A stretch of 64,000 nt of DNA from Nocardia jinanensis (GTDB taxonomy: Bacteria > Actinomycetota > Actinomycetes > Mycobacteriales > Mycobacteriaceae): positions 434,001 to 498,000 of the forward strand of contig NZ_BMMH01000001.1 in the NCBI RefSeq assembly GCF_014645735.1, written 5' to 3'. The notes under the pieces were generated by a model that did not search any database, was not told where the DNA came from, and saw only the letters and a list, made by a program, of their open reading frames with translations. Shown piece by piece: positions 24,727 to 34,648 of this stretch. Positions within the stretch are counted from its first letter, which is position 1. The number at the start of each line of letters is the position of its first letter. Made by a program: the position numbers and the translations under genes.

Positions 24727-25767
24727 TCAGTCGCAGATCGCGCGGAACTGCTCGATGAGCTTGACCCGGTCGGCCGGTGTCGCGGCCAGTGGCGCGACAT
24801 TGAGCACGGTGACACCCGCTTCGGCGAAGGCGGCCACCCGTTCCTTCACATATCCCGCCGGGCCGATCAGCGAGATATCGCGGACCAGCGCGTCCGGAAC
24901 CACCTGCGTCGCTTCGTCTTTCTTGCCCGCGAGGTAGAGCTCCTGGATGCGGTCGGCCTCGGCGCCGTAGCCGTAGCGGGTGGCGAGGGTGTGGTAGAAG
25001 TTCTTGCCCTTGGCGCCCATTCCGCCGATGTAGAGCGCCAGCATCGGTTTCACGAATCCCAGCAGCGGTTCCACGTCCTCGCCGATGGCCAGGGCGGGCC
25101 CGGCGTACACATCGAGTGGGCCGAGCTCCGGGTCCCGTCCGGCCTTTCCGGCGCGCAGCGCGTCACCGAAGACCGCGTCGGCGCGCTCGGGCAGGAAGAA
25201 GATCGGCTGCCAGCCTTCGGCGACCTCGGCGGCCAGTTCCACATTCTTGGGACCCAGTGCGGCGAGCAGGATCGGGACACGTTCGCGCACCGGGTGATTG
25301 ATCAGCTTCAGCGGTTTGCCCAGGCCGGTGCCGGTCCCCTCGGGCAGCGGGATCTGGTAGTACTTGCCCTGATAGTCCAGCCGTTCCCGGCGCCAGACCT
25401 TGCGGCAGATCTCCACGAGTTCGCGGGTCCGCCCGATCGGCGCGTCGTAGGGTACACCGTGGAAGCCCTCGATGACCTGCGGCCCGGAGGCGCCCAGGCC
25501 GAGGACGAACCGGCCGTCGGAGACGAAATCCAGACCCGCCGCGGTCATCGCGGTGAGTGTGGGCGTGCGGGTGTAGAGCTGCAGGATCCCCGACGCCAGC
25601 TGCAACCGGGAGGTCTTGGCGGCGAGGTAGCCCAGTGCGCTCACCGCGTCGAAGGAGTACGCCTCGGGCACGAACACGATGTCCAGCCCGGCACGCTCCA
25701 AATCGGCCACTTCCGCCGCCGCCTCGGTGAAGCCGCCCGAGTAGTTGATGCTCAATCCGATCCGCAT
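24727..25767 (-). CDS. LLM-class F420-dependent oxidoreductase
   Basis: A 346-aa TIM-barrel enzyme of the luciferase-like monooxygenase superfamily. MRIGLSINYSGGF at the start, FVPEAYSFDAVSALGYLAA, a strand with LASGILQLYTRTP, and FVLGLGASGPQVIEGFHG (phosphate and deazaflavin-binding region) are typical of F420-dependent members such as the MSMEG_2516-type group. It would use reduced F420 for hydride transfer; the substrate is unknown. I chose the ATG at 25767 because the N-terminal strand begins there; the frame continues 15 codons upstream without support. It is monocistronic and convergent with the Rsb cluster. Confidence 0.88.
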   Translation of the reverse strand: MRIGLSINYSGGFTEAAAEVADLERAGLDIVFVPEAYSFDAVSALGYLAAKTSRLQLASGILQLYTRTPTLTAMTAAGLDFVSDGRFVLGLGASGPQVIEGFHGVPYDAPIGRTRELVEICRKVWRRERLDYQGKYYQIPLPEGTGTGLGKPLKLINHPVRERVPILLAALGPKNVELAAEVAEGWQPIFFLPERADAVFGDALRAGKAGRDPELGPLDVYAGPALAIGEDVEPLLGFVKPMLALYIGGMGAKGKNFYHTLATRYGYGAEADRIQELYLAGKKDEATQVVPDALVRDISLIGPAGYVKERVAAFAEAGVTVLNVAPLAATPADRVKLIEQFRAICD

Positions 25768-25897
25768 GCCCTCAACATAATCCCGGCTACGGGGTGGCCC
25801 GGCACCGGCCACGCCGGTGGACGCTGTAGGTTGAAGCCCATAACCACTCGAGCAGTACAGCTAACTTCGAGCAATTTTGATCGAGAAAGGCCGAATC

Positions 25898-26560
25898 GTG
25901 TCGCAGCCCACCCAATCGCCTCAGCACACTGCCAGCGGTTTCGGGGGTTCGCCGATCGGTGACTACCTTGGCGAACTCGCGGCGAAGGTGCCCGCACCGG
26001 GTGGTGGCGCGGTCGCCGCACTGCATGCCGCGCAGGGGGCCGCACTGGTCGCCATGGTCGCGCGCTACACCACCCGGGCCAAGGACGCCGACCATCGGCC
26101 GGTGATCGACCGCATCATCGAAGCCGCCGATACCGCCCGCGAGCGCGCCCTGGCCCTGGCCGACGCCGACGCCGACGCGTTCACCGCCGTCGGCGCCGCC
26201 TACAAGCTGCCCAAGGCCACCGACGACGAGACCGCGGCGCGTTCCGCGGCGATCCACGAGGCACTGCTCGAGGCCGCCCGGGTACCCGCCGCGGTGATCG
26301 ACGAGGCGGACGGAATCCTGGCCTTGGCAACCGAATTGCTGCCGATCGGTAATCCGAATGTGGTCACCGATATCGGCGCTGCGGCCGCGGCGGCCCGGGC
26401 CGCCGCGGTGACCTCCCAACTGAATATCGAGATCAATGTCGTCTCGCTTCCGGACGAGCATGCCGCGGCATTCACTTGGGCACTGGGCCGGATCGATGAA
26501 ATCACCGCACGCGCGGATTCGCTGCACCTGGAGGTGCTGCGTGCGGTCCGCGGCGGATGA
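25898..26560 (+). CDS. Cyclodeaminase/cyclohydrolase family protein (FTCD-like)
   Basis: A 220-aa all-helical protein of the formimidoyltetrahydrofolate cyclodeaminase family, which acts on folate one-carbon intermediates. SPIGDYLGELAAKVPAPGGGAVAALHAAQGAAL is the conserved substrate-binding start (a Pro-Gly-Gly-Gly loop), and GNPNVVTDIGAAAAAARAA is the second family motif. I chose the GTG at 25898 because GAGAAAGG lies 7 nt upstream. It is single and its natural substrate in actinobacteria is unproven. A hairpin (arms ATTCGCGTGC and GCACGCGCGAAT, 26560-26589) at the stop codon probably terminates it. Confidence 0.82.
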   Translation: MSQPTQSPQHTASGFGGSPIGDYLGELAAKVPAPGGGAVAALHAAQGAALVAMVARYTTRAKDADHRPVIDRIIEAADTARERALALADADADAFTAVGAAYKLPKATDDETAARSAAIHEALLEAARVPAAVIDEADGILALATELLPIGNPNVVTDIGAAAAAARAAAVTSQLNIEINVVSLPDEHAAAFTWALGRIDEITARADSLHLEVLRAVRGG

Positions 26561-26778
26561 TTCGCGTGCACATATCAGCACGCGCGAATTAACCAGGTTT
26601 ATGCCGAACTGGGATTATTCGAGATCAAGTGAACAACGGAGCACGCGTAGAATGGGCCTCGTTCCTGATATTCACACTGCTCCACCGCTCGAACCAGGCT
26701 CGATCAGCTAGACCGGCCGGCGGGGCACCGGCGGCCGGGGAACTGTTTGCCCCAGCTCGACGAGTGCAGGAGGTAACG

Positions 26779-27063
26779 GTGAGGATCGGGTACACATCGG
26801 CGCCGCTCGCGGCGGAAGCCCAGGATTCGGGTATCGATGTCATCACCGAACACGGAGTCGTATCCAATATCGCCGACTGTTCGGCGGATCCAGGAGTATT
26901 GACGCTCGGCCAAGCCCGACGCGCGCACGGTATCCATCGACTCTGTTCTCCCGACTGTCTGGTCCTCAGACGGGCCGGTCTCACCCTGGCCATTGCTTCG
27001 GCCGCCCCGGATCGACCCCCGTTCGGCATTTCGCCAGGGCGGTCCGCGCACTACGGCGATTGA
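26779..27063 (+). CDS. Small Cys/His-containing hypothetical protein
   Basis: A 94-aa protein of unknown function. The GTG at 26779 has the best ribosome site in this neighbourhood, AGGAGG 5 nt upstream. The middle holds VLTLGQARRAHGIHRLCSPDC, with H-x2-H-x2-C-x3-C that could bind zinc, after an ADCSAD segment. There is no signal peptide or membrane helix. Similar small His/Cys proteins are scattered in Nocardia-type genomes, as I recall. It lies 176 bp before the glycosyltransferase gene on the same strand; the spacer contains a GC-rich inverted repeat, so co-transcription is doubtful. Confidence 0.6.
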   Translation: MRIGYTSAPLAAEAQDSGIDVITEHGVVSNIADCSADPGVLTLGQARRAHGIHRLCSPDCLVLRRAGLTLAIASAAPDRPPFGISPGRSAHYGD

Positions 27064-27238
27064 TTCCCGCGTGGCGGGTGGAAACTCACCGCCCGCCGCG
27101 CTTCTTTCGGCGCCGGGTATTCCGGCGCGCTTCCGATAAGTTGCACCGCTCTCACCCCGAATGGTTGTCGATCAGCTCCACCCATTGGCCGGGTGGCGAT
27201 TGTGGTATGCCACGCGGCCACTAATCGAGGAGGACGAG

Positions 27239-28486
27239 TTGAGCACCATATTCACGAATGCGGAATCCGAATCCGATACCCCGGCGCGAAAACCCCGACG
27301 CGCTGGTTTCGGCGGAAACGGTCGTAACCACCCGCTGAACATCGTGCTGGTCGCGCCGCCGTATTTCGATGTCCCCCCGGCCGGTTACGGCGGTGTCGAG
27401 GCCGTGGTGGCCGAACTGGCCGACACTCTGATCGCGCGTGGGCACCGGGTGACGCTGCTGGGCGCCGGAAAGCCCGGTACCGACGCCGAATTCGTCCCGG
27501 TCTGGGAGAGCATCCAGGCCGACCGCCTGGGCGACCCCTTCCCCGAAATCGTCAACGCGCTCAAGGTGCGGCGTGTGGTGGAGAAACTCGCCCGCTCCCG
27601 GCATATCGACATCATCCACGACCATACTTTCGCCGGCCCGTTGAACGCTCCCGCCTACGAGGCGCTGGGTATTCCGACCGCGGTCACCGTGCACGGGCCG
27701 GTCGACAACGATATGTGGGAGTACTACGGCGCCCTCGACGAACACACCCGCCTCGTCGCGATCAGCGATCGGCAGCGCGAACTGGCGCCGAGTTTCAACT
27801 GGATCGGCCGCGTGCACAACGCCTTGCGGCCCAGCGAATGGCCCTTCCGGACCGAGAAACAGGACTATGCGCTGTTCCTCGGCCGCTACGCCTCCTACAA
27901 GGGCCCTCAGCTCGCGTTGCGCGCCGCGCACGAGGCCGGGATAAAGCTGATACTGGCCGGTAAGTGCAACGAACCGCCCGAGAAGGCGTTCTTCGCCCAG
28001 GAGATCGAGCCCCTGCTCACCGATACCGACCACGTCTTCGGGGAAGCCGACGCGGTCGCCAAACGCGAACTACTCGCGGGTGCGCGCTGCCTGCTGTTCC
28101 CGATCCGCTGGGAAGAGCCCTTCGGCATCGTGATGATCGAGGCCATGGCCTGCGGGACCCCCGTGGTGGCACTGCGCGGCGGCGCGGTCGACGAGGTGAT
28201 CGAGCACGGTGTCACCGGTTTCATCTGCGATCACCCCGACGAACTCCCGGCGGCCATCGCCCGGGTCGGCGAACTCGATCCGCATGCCTGCCGGCGCCGC
28301 GTCGAGGATTATTTCGGCGTGGATCAGCTGGGTGCCGGGTACGAGGCGGCCTATTACCGCATACTCGATGCGTGGGACGAATCCCACCACAGGGGCCAAG
28401 CATTGACCGCCGTCGGTATGCGCCGCAATTCGGTACCCGAGCTACGCGCCGACGCCGGCACGACACCGGTATGGAGTAGGGCATGA
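27239..28486 (+). CDS. GT4-family glycosyltransferase
   Basis: A 415-aa GT-B fold retaining glycosyltransferase. The N-terminal domain has IVLVAPPYFDVPPAGYGGVE (the nucleotide-sugar glycine loop) and HDHTFAGPLNA; the C-terminal domain has LFLGRYASYKGPQ and the GT4 E-x7-E motif in EEPFGIVMIEAMACGTPVVA. No membrane segment is seen. I chose the TTG at 27239 because GAGGAGG lies 5 nt upstream, while the longer frame has none. Its stop overlaps the start of the debranching-enzyme-like gene (ATGA), so they act together, perhaps making and trimming an alpha-glucan or glycosylated metabolite. It is not MftF, which is a GT2 enzyme. Confidence 0.88.
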   Translation: MSTIFTNAESESDTPARKPRRAGFGGNGRNHPLNIVLVAPPYFDVPPAGYGGVEAVVAELADTLIARGHRVTLLGAGKPGTDAEFVPVWESIQADRLGDPFPEIVNALKVRRVVEKLARSRHIDIIHDHTFAGPLNAPAYEALGIPTAVTVHGPVDNDMWEYYGALDEHTRLVAISDRQRELAPSFNWIGRVHNALRPSEWPFRTEKQDYALFLGRYASYKGPQLALRAAHEAGIKLILAGKCNEPPEKAFFAQEIEPLLTDTDHVFGEADAVAKRELLAGARCLLFPIRWEEPFGIVMIEAMACGTPVVALRGGAVDEVIEHGVTGFICDHPDELPAAIARVGELDPHACRRRVEDYFGVDQLGAGYEAAYYRILDAWDESHHRGQALTAVGMRRNSVPELRADAGTTPVWSRA

Positions 28487-30594
28487 ACGCACCGCCGAGA
28501 ATTCTCAACTCCGGCCAGCCCGCCGCCATCAATGGCGGCGGGGGGACGGTCACCCTGGTCGAGGCGAGCACCTTCTGCTTGTCCGACCCCCTCGGCGATA
28601 TTCATTCCGGCACCTCGCAGGGCCTGTTCTACCGGGACTCCCGAGTGATCTCACGGTGGGAACTGCGCCTGGACGGACAACCGGCCGAACACCTCACGGT
28701 GCTCACCCCGGAGGCCTTCAAGGCTCGCTTCATTCTGCGCAAACCCCCGCGCGCCGGGGTGGCGGACAGCACCGTGCTGGTGGTGCGGCGGCGGCTCATC
28801 GGCAACGGTCTCAAGGAGACCGTCACCGTGCACAACCTCGGACACGAGGACACGGCGATGACCATCACCATGTTCGTCGACTCCGATTTCGCGGATCTGT
28901 TCGCGGTCAAGGAAGGCCGTAACCACGGCGGCGGCGCAGAGCAGAACGCCGTCGACGGCGATCTGCACCTGACCGACCACGCCGAACCCGGGCGCGGCTT
29001 GACCATCAGCGCCACGGCCGGGGCGGTCATGCTGCCCGGCACCATCACCTGGCAGGTGGTGGTGCCGGCCCGCGGGCGCTGGGACACCGAGATCCTGGCC
29101 CAGCCGGTCGTCTCCCACCGCCGGGTGCAGATGGCGTTCGGGGACGACGAGGACAGTCCGATCAGCCGCCTGAAGGCGTGGCGGGCCACCGCTACCGACC
29201 TCACCGCGACCGATCCGGCCCTGTCGGACGTACTGCAGCGCACCGAGAGCGATCTCGGCGCGCTGCGCATCGACGGCAGCACCGACGGCGCACCGGCCTA
29301 TGTGGCCGCCGGGGCGCCCTGGTTCATGGCCCTGTTCGGCCGGGACAGCCTGCTCACCTCGTGGATGGCCCTGCCGCTGGATTCCGCGCTCGCGGTCGGC
29401 ACCCTGCGCCGGTTGGCGGATCTGCAGGGGACGAAGGTCAATCCGATCACCGAGGAGGAACCGGGTCGCATCATGCACGAGATGCGGCACGGCCCGGCCA
29501 GCGGCCAGGTGCTGGGCGGCACCGTCTACTACGGTTCGGTGGACGCGACCCCGCTGTTCGTGATGCTGCTCGCCGAATGCTGGCGCTGGGGCGCGAGTGA
29601 CCAGGTGATCCGCGAACTGCTCCCGGCCGCCGACGCGGCCCTGGCCTGGATCGACGAATACGGCGACGCCGACGGCGACGGATTCGTCGAATACCGCCGG
29701 AAGACCGATCGCGGGCTGAGCAACCAGGGCTGGAAGGACAGTTTCGATTCGATCAACGACGCGTCCGGTCATCTGGCCGAACCGTCCATCGCGCTGTGCG
29801 AGGTCCAGGGTTACGTGTACGCGGCCCGGCTGGCTCGTGCACAGCTCGCCGAGCATTTCGGCGATACCGGTACGGCCACGCGCCTGCGCGAACAGGCCGA
29901 AAACCTCAAGGACCGGTTCGATGAGGCATTCTGGGTCGCCAAGAACGGCTGGTACGCCGTGGCCCTGGACGGGCAGAAGAACCAGGTCGACTCGCTGACC
30001 AGCAATGCCGCCCAATGTCTGTGGACCGGGATCGTCTCCGACGAACGCGCCGCCGAGCTGATCGAACGGCTGGCCGATGTGAGTATGGACAGCGGTTTCG
30101 GCCTGCGCACCCTGGCCGCCGGAATGGGCGCCTTCAACCCGATGAGCTACCACAACGGCTCGGTGTGGCCGCACGACACCGCGATCGCGGTGGCCGGGCT
30201 GCTGCGCTATCGGCATATCGCCGGTGCCTCGGAGCTGGCCGAACGGCTCACCACCGGCCTGCTCGACGCGGCCATCGATTTCGGCGGCAGACTGCCGGAG
30301 CTGTTCTGCGGTTTCGCCCGCACCGAGTTCCGCTCCCCGGTGCCCTACCCCACCTCGTGCTCCCCGCAGGCGTGGGCGAGCGCGGCACCGCTGCTGCTGG
30401 TCCGTTCCTTCCTCGGTCTGTCGCCGTGTGTACCGCACCGTGTCCTGCGGGTGACCCCGCAGTTACCGCGGGAGTGGGGCAAAGTCGGCCTGACGGATCT
30501 CCGACTGGGTTCTGCCACGGTCAGCATCCACGCCGAGGGGGCGACCATGCACGTCCACGGCCTGCCGGACGACTGGAAACTCGTCACCGAATAG
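28483..30594 (+). CDS. Amylo-alpha-1,6-glucosidase-like glycogen debranching protein
   Basis: A 703-aa protein. Residues about 15-215 form the N-terminal beta-sandwich of bacterial debranching-type proteins (STFCLSDPLGDI, GLFYRDSRVISRWEL); residues about 250-690 form an (alpha/alpha)6 glucosidase barrel with PWFMALFGRDSLLTSWMAL, YRRKTDRGLSNQGWKDSFDSI and YHNGSVWPHDTAI, whose Asp and Glu residues would be catalytic. No signal peptide. It overlaps the glycosyltransferase gene by 4 nt. Substrate could be glycogen-like glucan or a smaller alpha-glucoside. Confidence 0.87.
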   Translation: MNAPPRILNSGQPAAINGGGGTVTLVEASTFCLSDPLGDIHSGTSQGLFYRDSRVISRWELRLDGQPAEHLTVLTPEAFKARFILRKPPRAGVADSTVLVVRRRLIGNGLKETVTVHNLGHEDTAMTITMFVDSDFADLFAVKEGRNHGGGAEQNAVDGDLHLTDHAEPGRGLTISATAGAVMLPGTITWQVVVPARGRWDTEILAQPVVSHRRVQMAFGDDEDSPISRLKAWRATATDLTATDPALSDVLQRTESDLGALRIDGSTDGAPAYVAAGAPWFMALFGRDSLLTSWMALPLDSALAVGTLRRLADLQGTKVNPITEEEPGRIMHEMRHGPASGQVLGGTVYYGSVDATPLFVMLLAECWRWGASDQVIRELLPAADAALAWIDEYGDADGDGFVEYRRKTDRGLSNQGWKDSFDSINDASGHLAEPSIALCEVQGYVYAARLARAQLAEHFGDTGTATRLREQAENLKDRFDEAFWVAKNGWYAVALDGQKNQVDSLTSNAAQCLWTGIVSDERAAELIERLADVSMDSGFGLRTLAAGMGAFNPMSYHNGSVWPHDTAIAVAGLLRYRHIAGASELAERLTTGLLDAAIDFGGRLPELFCGFARTEFRSPVPYPTSCSPQAWASAAPLLLVRSFLGLSPCVPHRVLRVTPQLPREWGKVGLTDLRLGSATVSIHAEGATMHVHGLPDDWKLVTE

Positions 30595-30713
30595 CAATCA
30601 CGCGGTGTGCCTACGTCGCGAACGGGTGCCGGGACGATATCTTGGGTGGTTGAGTTGATCATGGCCCCTTAGGATGGACGTCTGTCCACCAGTCGTCCGT
30701 AAGGGGTGGCACC

Positions 30714-31466
30714 ATGAATATCGTTGCCCGGCACCTTTTTCTAGCGATCGCGGTCGCACTCTCGCTGGCCGTCGCCCCCACCGGGGCGAACGCCATGACG
30801 ATCGATCGACCCGGCCCCGCGCCCGTGGCCTCGGTGACTCCGTCCGACGGCGCCGTCGTCGGAATCGCTCATCCGGTTACCGTCCGGTTCTCCGCAGCGG
30901 TCACCGATCGGGCCCGCGCCGAGAAGTCGCTGTCGGTCACCGCCGGTGATCCGCTGCCCGGCTCGTACTCCTGGCGCGGTGATCGGGAGCTGACCTGGAC
31001 ACCCAGTGGATATCTGCCGGCGAATACGACGTTCACCGTGAACTTCGGTGACCGCCGCACACAGTTCGACACCAACGTCGGAGTGATCGCCGACGCGAAC
31101 ATGTCGACCCACACCTTCACCGTCAGCATGGGTGGTCTGGTGGTGCGGACCATGCCCGCTTCCATGGGCAAACCCGGTTACGAGACTCCCACCGGCACCT
31201 ATCCGGTACTGGAGAAGTTCCGTAACCTCATTTTCGATTCCCGCACCATCGGTATCCCGCTGGATTCCCCGGAGGGTTACCTGATCGACGGTGAATGGGC
31301 CGAGCGGCTCACCTGGGGCGGTGTCTTCGTCCATTCCGCGCCCTGGTCGGTCGGTCAGCAGGGCAATTCCAATGTGAGCCACGGCTGCATCAATCTGGCT
31401 CCCGGCGACGCCTCTTGGTACTACGAGAATGTGGGTGTCGGCGATCCGGTGAACATCCACTGGTGA
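30714..31466 (+). CDS. Exported L,D-transpeptidase (YkuD)
   Basis: A 250-aa cell-wall enzyme forming 3-3 cross-links in peptidoglycan, the target class of carbapenems. An N-terminal hydrophobic signal segment (about 6-27, ending ANA) is followed by an Ig-like domain (about 35-120, VASVTPSDGAVVGIAHPVTV) and the YkuD catalytic domain (about 125-250) with FVHSAPW and the active-site SHGCINL. There is a single Ig domain, as in the shorter mycobacterial paralogues. TAAGGGGTG precedes the ATG. It is monocistronic. Confidence 0.93.
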   Translation: MNIVARHLFLAIAVALSLAVAPTGANAMTIDRPGPAPVASVTPSDGAVVGIAHPVTVRFSAAVTDRARAEKSLSVTAGDPLPGSYSWRGDRELTWTPSGYLPANTTFTVNFGDRRTQFDTNVGVIADANMSTHTFTVSMGGLVVRTMPASMGKPGYETPTGTYPVLEKFRNLIFDSRTIGIPLDSPEGYLIDGEWAERLTWGGVFVHSAPWSVGQQGNSNVSHGCINLAPGDASWYYENVGVGDPVNIHW

Positions 31467-31572
31467 GCGGATCGCCGCGCCCGGCGACGCCCCCGCGCTG
31501 CGATCCGGGCGCCGATCCACTAGAACAATGGAGAGCGATCACGCGTCGTGAACCGATGAAGGGGGCCGCGCC

Positions 31573-32610
31573 ATGGATCGACCGCCCTCGGGTCCCGTCG
31601 ACGGGGAACAGTATCCCCGGGACCCCGCCGGCCCGGCGTGGGATCGGGACTCACACCCTGCCCCGGACGCCGGATATGCGGACCCGGACCCGGCGTCGCG
31701 GCGGCCGGAGCTGTACCGGCCGCACCACGGTGCCACTCCGGTCCCCGACGATACGATGCCGACCGAACCGATACCGGTACTCCGCCTGCCCGGATGGGAC
31801 AGCGGCAACGCCACCTACGAGGGTTCGTGGTCGGATTGGGTCGCGCGGGCGAGCACCGACCCAGCGGAAATCCGTCCCGACGAGGAGCCGGACCCGGAGA
31901 GGGCTCGGCCCCCTGTGGCCGCCCCCGAACCGGCCGGGGCCGGCACCGGAGAAGAACACGATCCGGCCCCACCCGCCGCGGACAGTTCCCCGGCGGGCGC
32001 CCGGGAGCGCTTGCGCCGACGGCTGACCCCACCGGCCGATCACTCCGCTCCGGCACCGGCCCGCGCCGCGGCCGGCGGCAGGATCCGAGCGGTTCCGGTA
32101 CTGCTCGGTGTCGCCGGTGTCGCCGCGCTCGGCGCCGCCGTGTATGTGCAGTTCGCGGTCGTGGGAGGGGAGGAAACACGTGCTCCCGCCGCGGCCGCGC
32201 CCAGCGCCACCGCCCCCGCCGCGCCCGGGACCGATCCGCACTGCGCGGCCGAGCGGGTCGGCAACACCGTGCAGGGCAACGGCCCGGGCGGCGCCGATTC
32301 CGGTCCGGAGGCCATCTTCGGGTTCCAGCACGCCTACTACGTCGCCCGGTCCGGGGAACAGGCCCGCGCCCTGGTCGCGGCGGATGCCGCCGTACCTCCG
32401 GCCGCCGATATCCAGCGCGGTATCGACGGCATCCCGGCCGGGACCACCTACTGCGTCCGGATCACCCCCGGGGCGTTCGTCGGCCAGTACACCGTCGCCG
32501 TCACCGAGTACCGGCCCGGTACAGCGCCGCTGGGATACAACCCGCAACTGGTCACGACGATGCGAATCGGTGACCGGACCTTGATCACCGGTATCGGCCC
32601 CATGCCCTGA
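31573..32610 (+). CDS. Proline-rich single-pass membrane protein of unknown function
   Basis: A 345-aa protein. Residues 1-170 are disordered, rich in Pro, Asp and Arg. One membrane helix lies at about 176-197 (VPVLLGVAGVAALGAAVYVQFAV). The external part has a Pro/Ala spacer, then a compact domain (about 225-345) with two Cys (HCAAERVG and TYCVRI) and FGFQHAYYVARSG, shared as I recall with many Nocardia and Mycobacterium proteins of unknown function. It overlaps nothing; the next gene starts 68 bp downstream. I give no function. Confidence 0.7.
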   Translation: MDRPPSGPVDGEQYPRDPAGPAWDRDSHPAPDAGYADPDPASRRPELYRPHHGATPVPDDTMPTEPIPVLRLPGWDSGNATYEGSWSDWVARASTDPAEIRPDEEPDPERARPPVAAPEPAGAGTGEEHDPAPPAADSSPAGARERLRRRLTPPADHSAPAPARAAAGGRIRAVPVLLGVAGVAALGAAVYVQFAVVGGEETRAPAAAAPSATAPAAPGTDPHCAAERVGNTVQGNGPGGADSGPEAIFGFQHAYYVARSGEQARALVAADAAVPPAADIQRGIDGIPAGTTYCVRITPGAFVGQYTVAVTEYRPGTAPLGYNPQLVTTMRIGDRTLITGIGPMP

Positions 32611-32678
32611 GTACCACGATTCGGCGCGAATCGGACAGCGAGGTGGTCCGGCACGATCGTGAGGGGCAGACTCGGGAG

Positions 32679-33671
32679 ATGGACGCCATCGGTACGGCTC
32701 GGGTGCCCGACCATCCGACAGTGCAGGCCGCTCTATCCCTCGCCCGGCGTGCGCCGTCGGTGCACAACACCCAGCCGTGGCGCTGGGTTTTCGACGGCCA
32801 CCGGTTGCATCTGTACCGCGACACCAGCCGGCAGTTGTTCTCGGCCGATCCCCAGGGCAGGCAGCTGATCATCAGCTGCGGGGCCATCCTGGACCACGCG
32901 CGGACCGCGTTCGCTGCCGCGGGCTGGGATACCGAGGTGATCCGGCTGCCCGATACCGCGGCCGACCATCTCGCGACCGTCGACTTCGCCCCGGCGTCGG
33001 AAGTCTCCGATACCGTCCGGGCCCGCGCGGCCGCCATCGACCGGCGCTACACCGATCGGCTACCGATGCTGCCGCCCCGCGACTGGGAGCGCGTGGAACC
33101 CCGTCTGCACACCACCGGCACCGAGCACGGTGGCACGCTCGAGGTGCTGGAGGATTCCGCCCGGCTGCGGCTGGCCGCGGCCTCCGCGCAGTCGGCGGCG
33201 CTGCGTGAATACGATCCGCAGTATCTGAACGAACTGCACTGGTGGGCCGGTAACGACTCCCCCGCCGACGGAGTGCCGATCTCCGCGCTGGTCTCGGCTG
33301 CCGAACTGGCGCAGGTCGGGGTGGGCCGGGCTTTTCCGGCCGCGCCACCCTCGCTGCGGCGCGGCGAACTCACCGACTCCTCTCGGCTGCTGGTCATCGG
33401 TTCCGCCGCGGACCGTCCACTGAACTGGCTGCGGGCCGGTGAGGCCCTGTCGGCCGTACTGCTGGAATGCACGGCCGCCGGGCTGGCCACTTGCCCGCTG
33501 ACCCATATCACCGAAGTCCCGGTGAGCCGCCGCATCATCGCGAATCTGCTGCGCGAACCGGCGGCCCCGCAGGTCGTGGTCCGGGTGGGCACCGCACCCA
33601 CCTCTGCGGCACAACCCCCGACACCGCGACGCACCGTCGGTGACTTCCTGGAGCTGCACCGCACCACCTGA
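32679..33671 (+). CDS. Acg-like nitroreductase-family protein
   Basis: A 330-aa flavin-type protein of the Acg group found in mycobacteria and relatives, a double-length nitroreductase fold. [15 protein letters not shown] near residue 25 is the family N-terminal motif, and [25 protein letters not shown] near 260 the second. Acg itself sequesters FMN in dormancy; catalytic activity is unproven for many members. The ATG at 32679 has a weak ribosome site; the GTG at 32643 in frame is an alternative. It is single. Confidence 0.82.
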   Translation: MDAIGTARVPDHPTVQAALSLARRAPSVHNTQPWRWVFDGHRLHLYRDTSRQLFSADPQGRQLIISCGAILDHARTAFAAAGWDTEVIRLPDTAADHLATVDFAPASEVSDTVRARAAAIDRRYTDRLPMLPPRDWERVEPRLHTTGTEHGGTLEVLEDSARLRLAAASAQSAALREYDPQYLNELHWWAGNDSPADGVPISALVSAAELAQVGVGRAFPAAPPSLRRGELTDSSRLLVIGSAADRPLNWLRAGEALSAVLLECTAAGLATCPLTHITEVPVSRRIIANLLREPAAPQVVVRVGTAPTSAAQPPTPRRTVGDFLELHRTT

Positions 33672-33736
33672 CTCCCTCGCTCCGCGGAGGCGCGGAAAAA
33701 GCCCCCGATGCACCCGGATCGGAATATTGTGCTGAC

Positions 33737-34648
33737 ATGACTGCCGCGATCGATATCTCCGGTCTGCAGAAGACATTCGGCCGCACACGCGCGCTCGACG
33801 GGCTCGACCTGCAGGTGGCTTCCGGCGAGGTGCACGGCTTCCTCGGTCCGAACGGCGCCGGCAAGTCCACCACCATCCGGATCCTGCTGGGACTCTTGCG
33901 CGCCGACAGCGGTACGGTCCGTCTACTCGGCGGCGATCCGTGGTCCGGCGCCGCGGAACTGCACCGCCGGCTGGCCTATGTCCCGGGTGATGTGAACCTG
34001 TGGCCCAACCTCACCGGCGGTGAGGTGATCGATCTGCTCGGCCGGTTGCGTGGTGGGCTGGACGAGGGCAGACGGCGCGATCTGCTGGAGCGATTCGATC
34101 TCGACCCCACGAAGAAGGGCCGCACCTATTCCAAGGGCAACCGGCAGAAGGTGGCGCTGGTCGCGGCGCTGGCCTCCGATGTCGAACTGCTGTTGCTGGA
34201 CGAACCCACCTCCGGGCTGGATCCCCTGATGGAGGCGGTTTTCCAGGAGTATGTGGAGGAGGTCCGCCGCGACGGCCGCACAGTGCTGCTGTCCAGCCAT
34301 ATCCTGGCCCAGGTCGAGGCCCTGTGTGATCGGGTCACCATCATCCGGCACGGGCGGGCCGTCGAGTCCGGCACTCTGGCCGAGTTGCGGCATCTCACCC
34401 GGACCTCGATCGAGGCCGAAACCCAGCGTCCGGTCACCGGATTCGAGAAGCTGCGCGGAGTCCACGACCTGGTGGCCGACGGCACCCGGATCCGGTTCCA
34501 GGTCGATACCGTCGATCTGGGCGCGGCCATGGACCAGCTCACCTCCTTCGGAATCCGCACCCTCACCAGTCAGCCGCCCACATTGGAGGAACTGTTCCTC
34601 CGGCACTACGGTGAGGAACTCACGGCCGCGGGAGTGCCGGAATCATGA
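33737..34648 (+). CDS. ABC exporter ATP-binding protein
   Basis: A 303-aa ATPase. Walker A is GPNGAGKST, the signature is [15 protein letters not shown] (Ser-Lys-Gly-Asn, a variant common in exporters of this group), and Walker B is [13 protein letters not shown]. The C-terminal third (about 215-303) is the extension common in drug/polyketide exporter ATPases. It overlaps the permease gene by 4 nt (ATGA), so they form one transporter. Substrate unknown. Confidence 0.92.
   Translation: MTAAIDISGLQKTFGRTRALDGLDLQVASGEVHGFLGPNGAGKSTTIRILLGLLRADSGTVRLLGGDPWSGAAELHRRLAYVPGDVNLWPNLTGGEVIDLLGRLRGGLDEGRRRDLLERFDLDPTKKGRTYSKGNRQKVALVAALASDVELLLLDEPTSGLDPLMEAVFQEYVEEVRRDGRTVLLSSHILAQVEALCDRVTIIRHGRAVESGTLAELRHLTRTSIEAETQRPVTGFEKLRGVHDLVADGTRIRFQVDTVDLGAAMDQLTSFGIRTLTSQPPTLEELFLRHYGEELTAAGVPES

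Noticed and set aside
27239..28486. The glycosyltransferase as MftF of the mycofactocin pathway
   Set aside because: It has GT4 features (GT-B fold, E-x7-E), whereas MftF is a GT2-type enzyme, and it is 8 kb from mftD, paired with a glucosidase.
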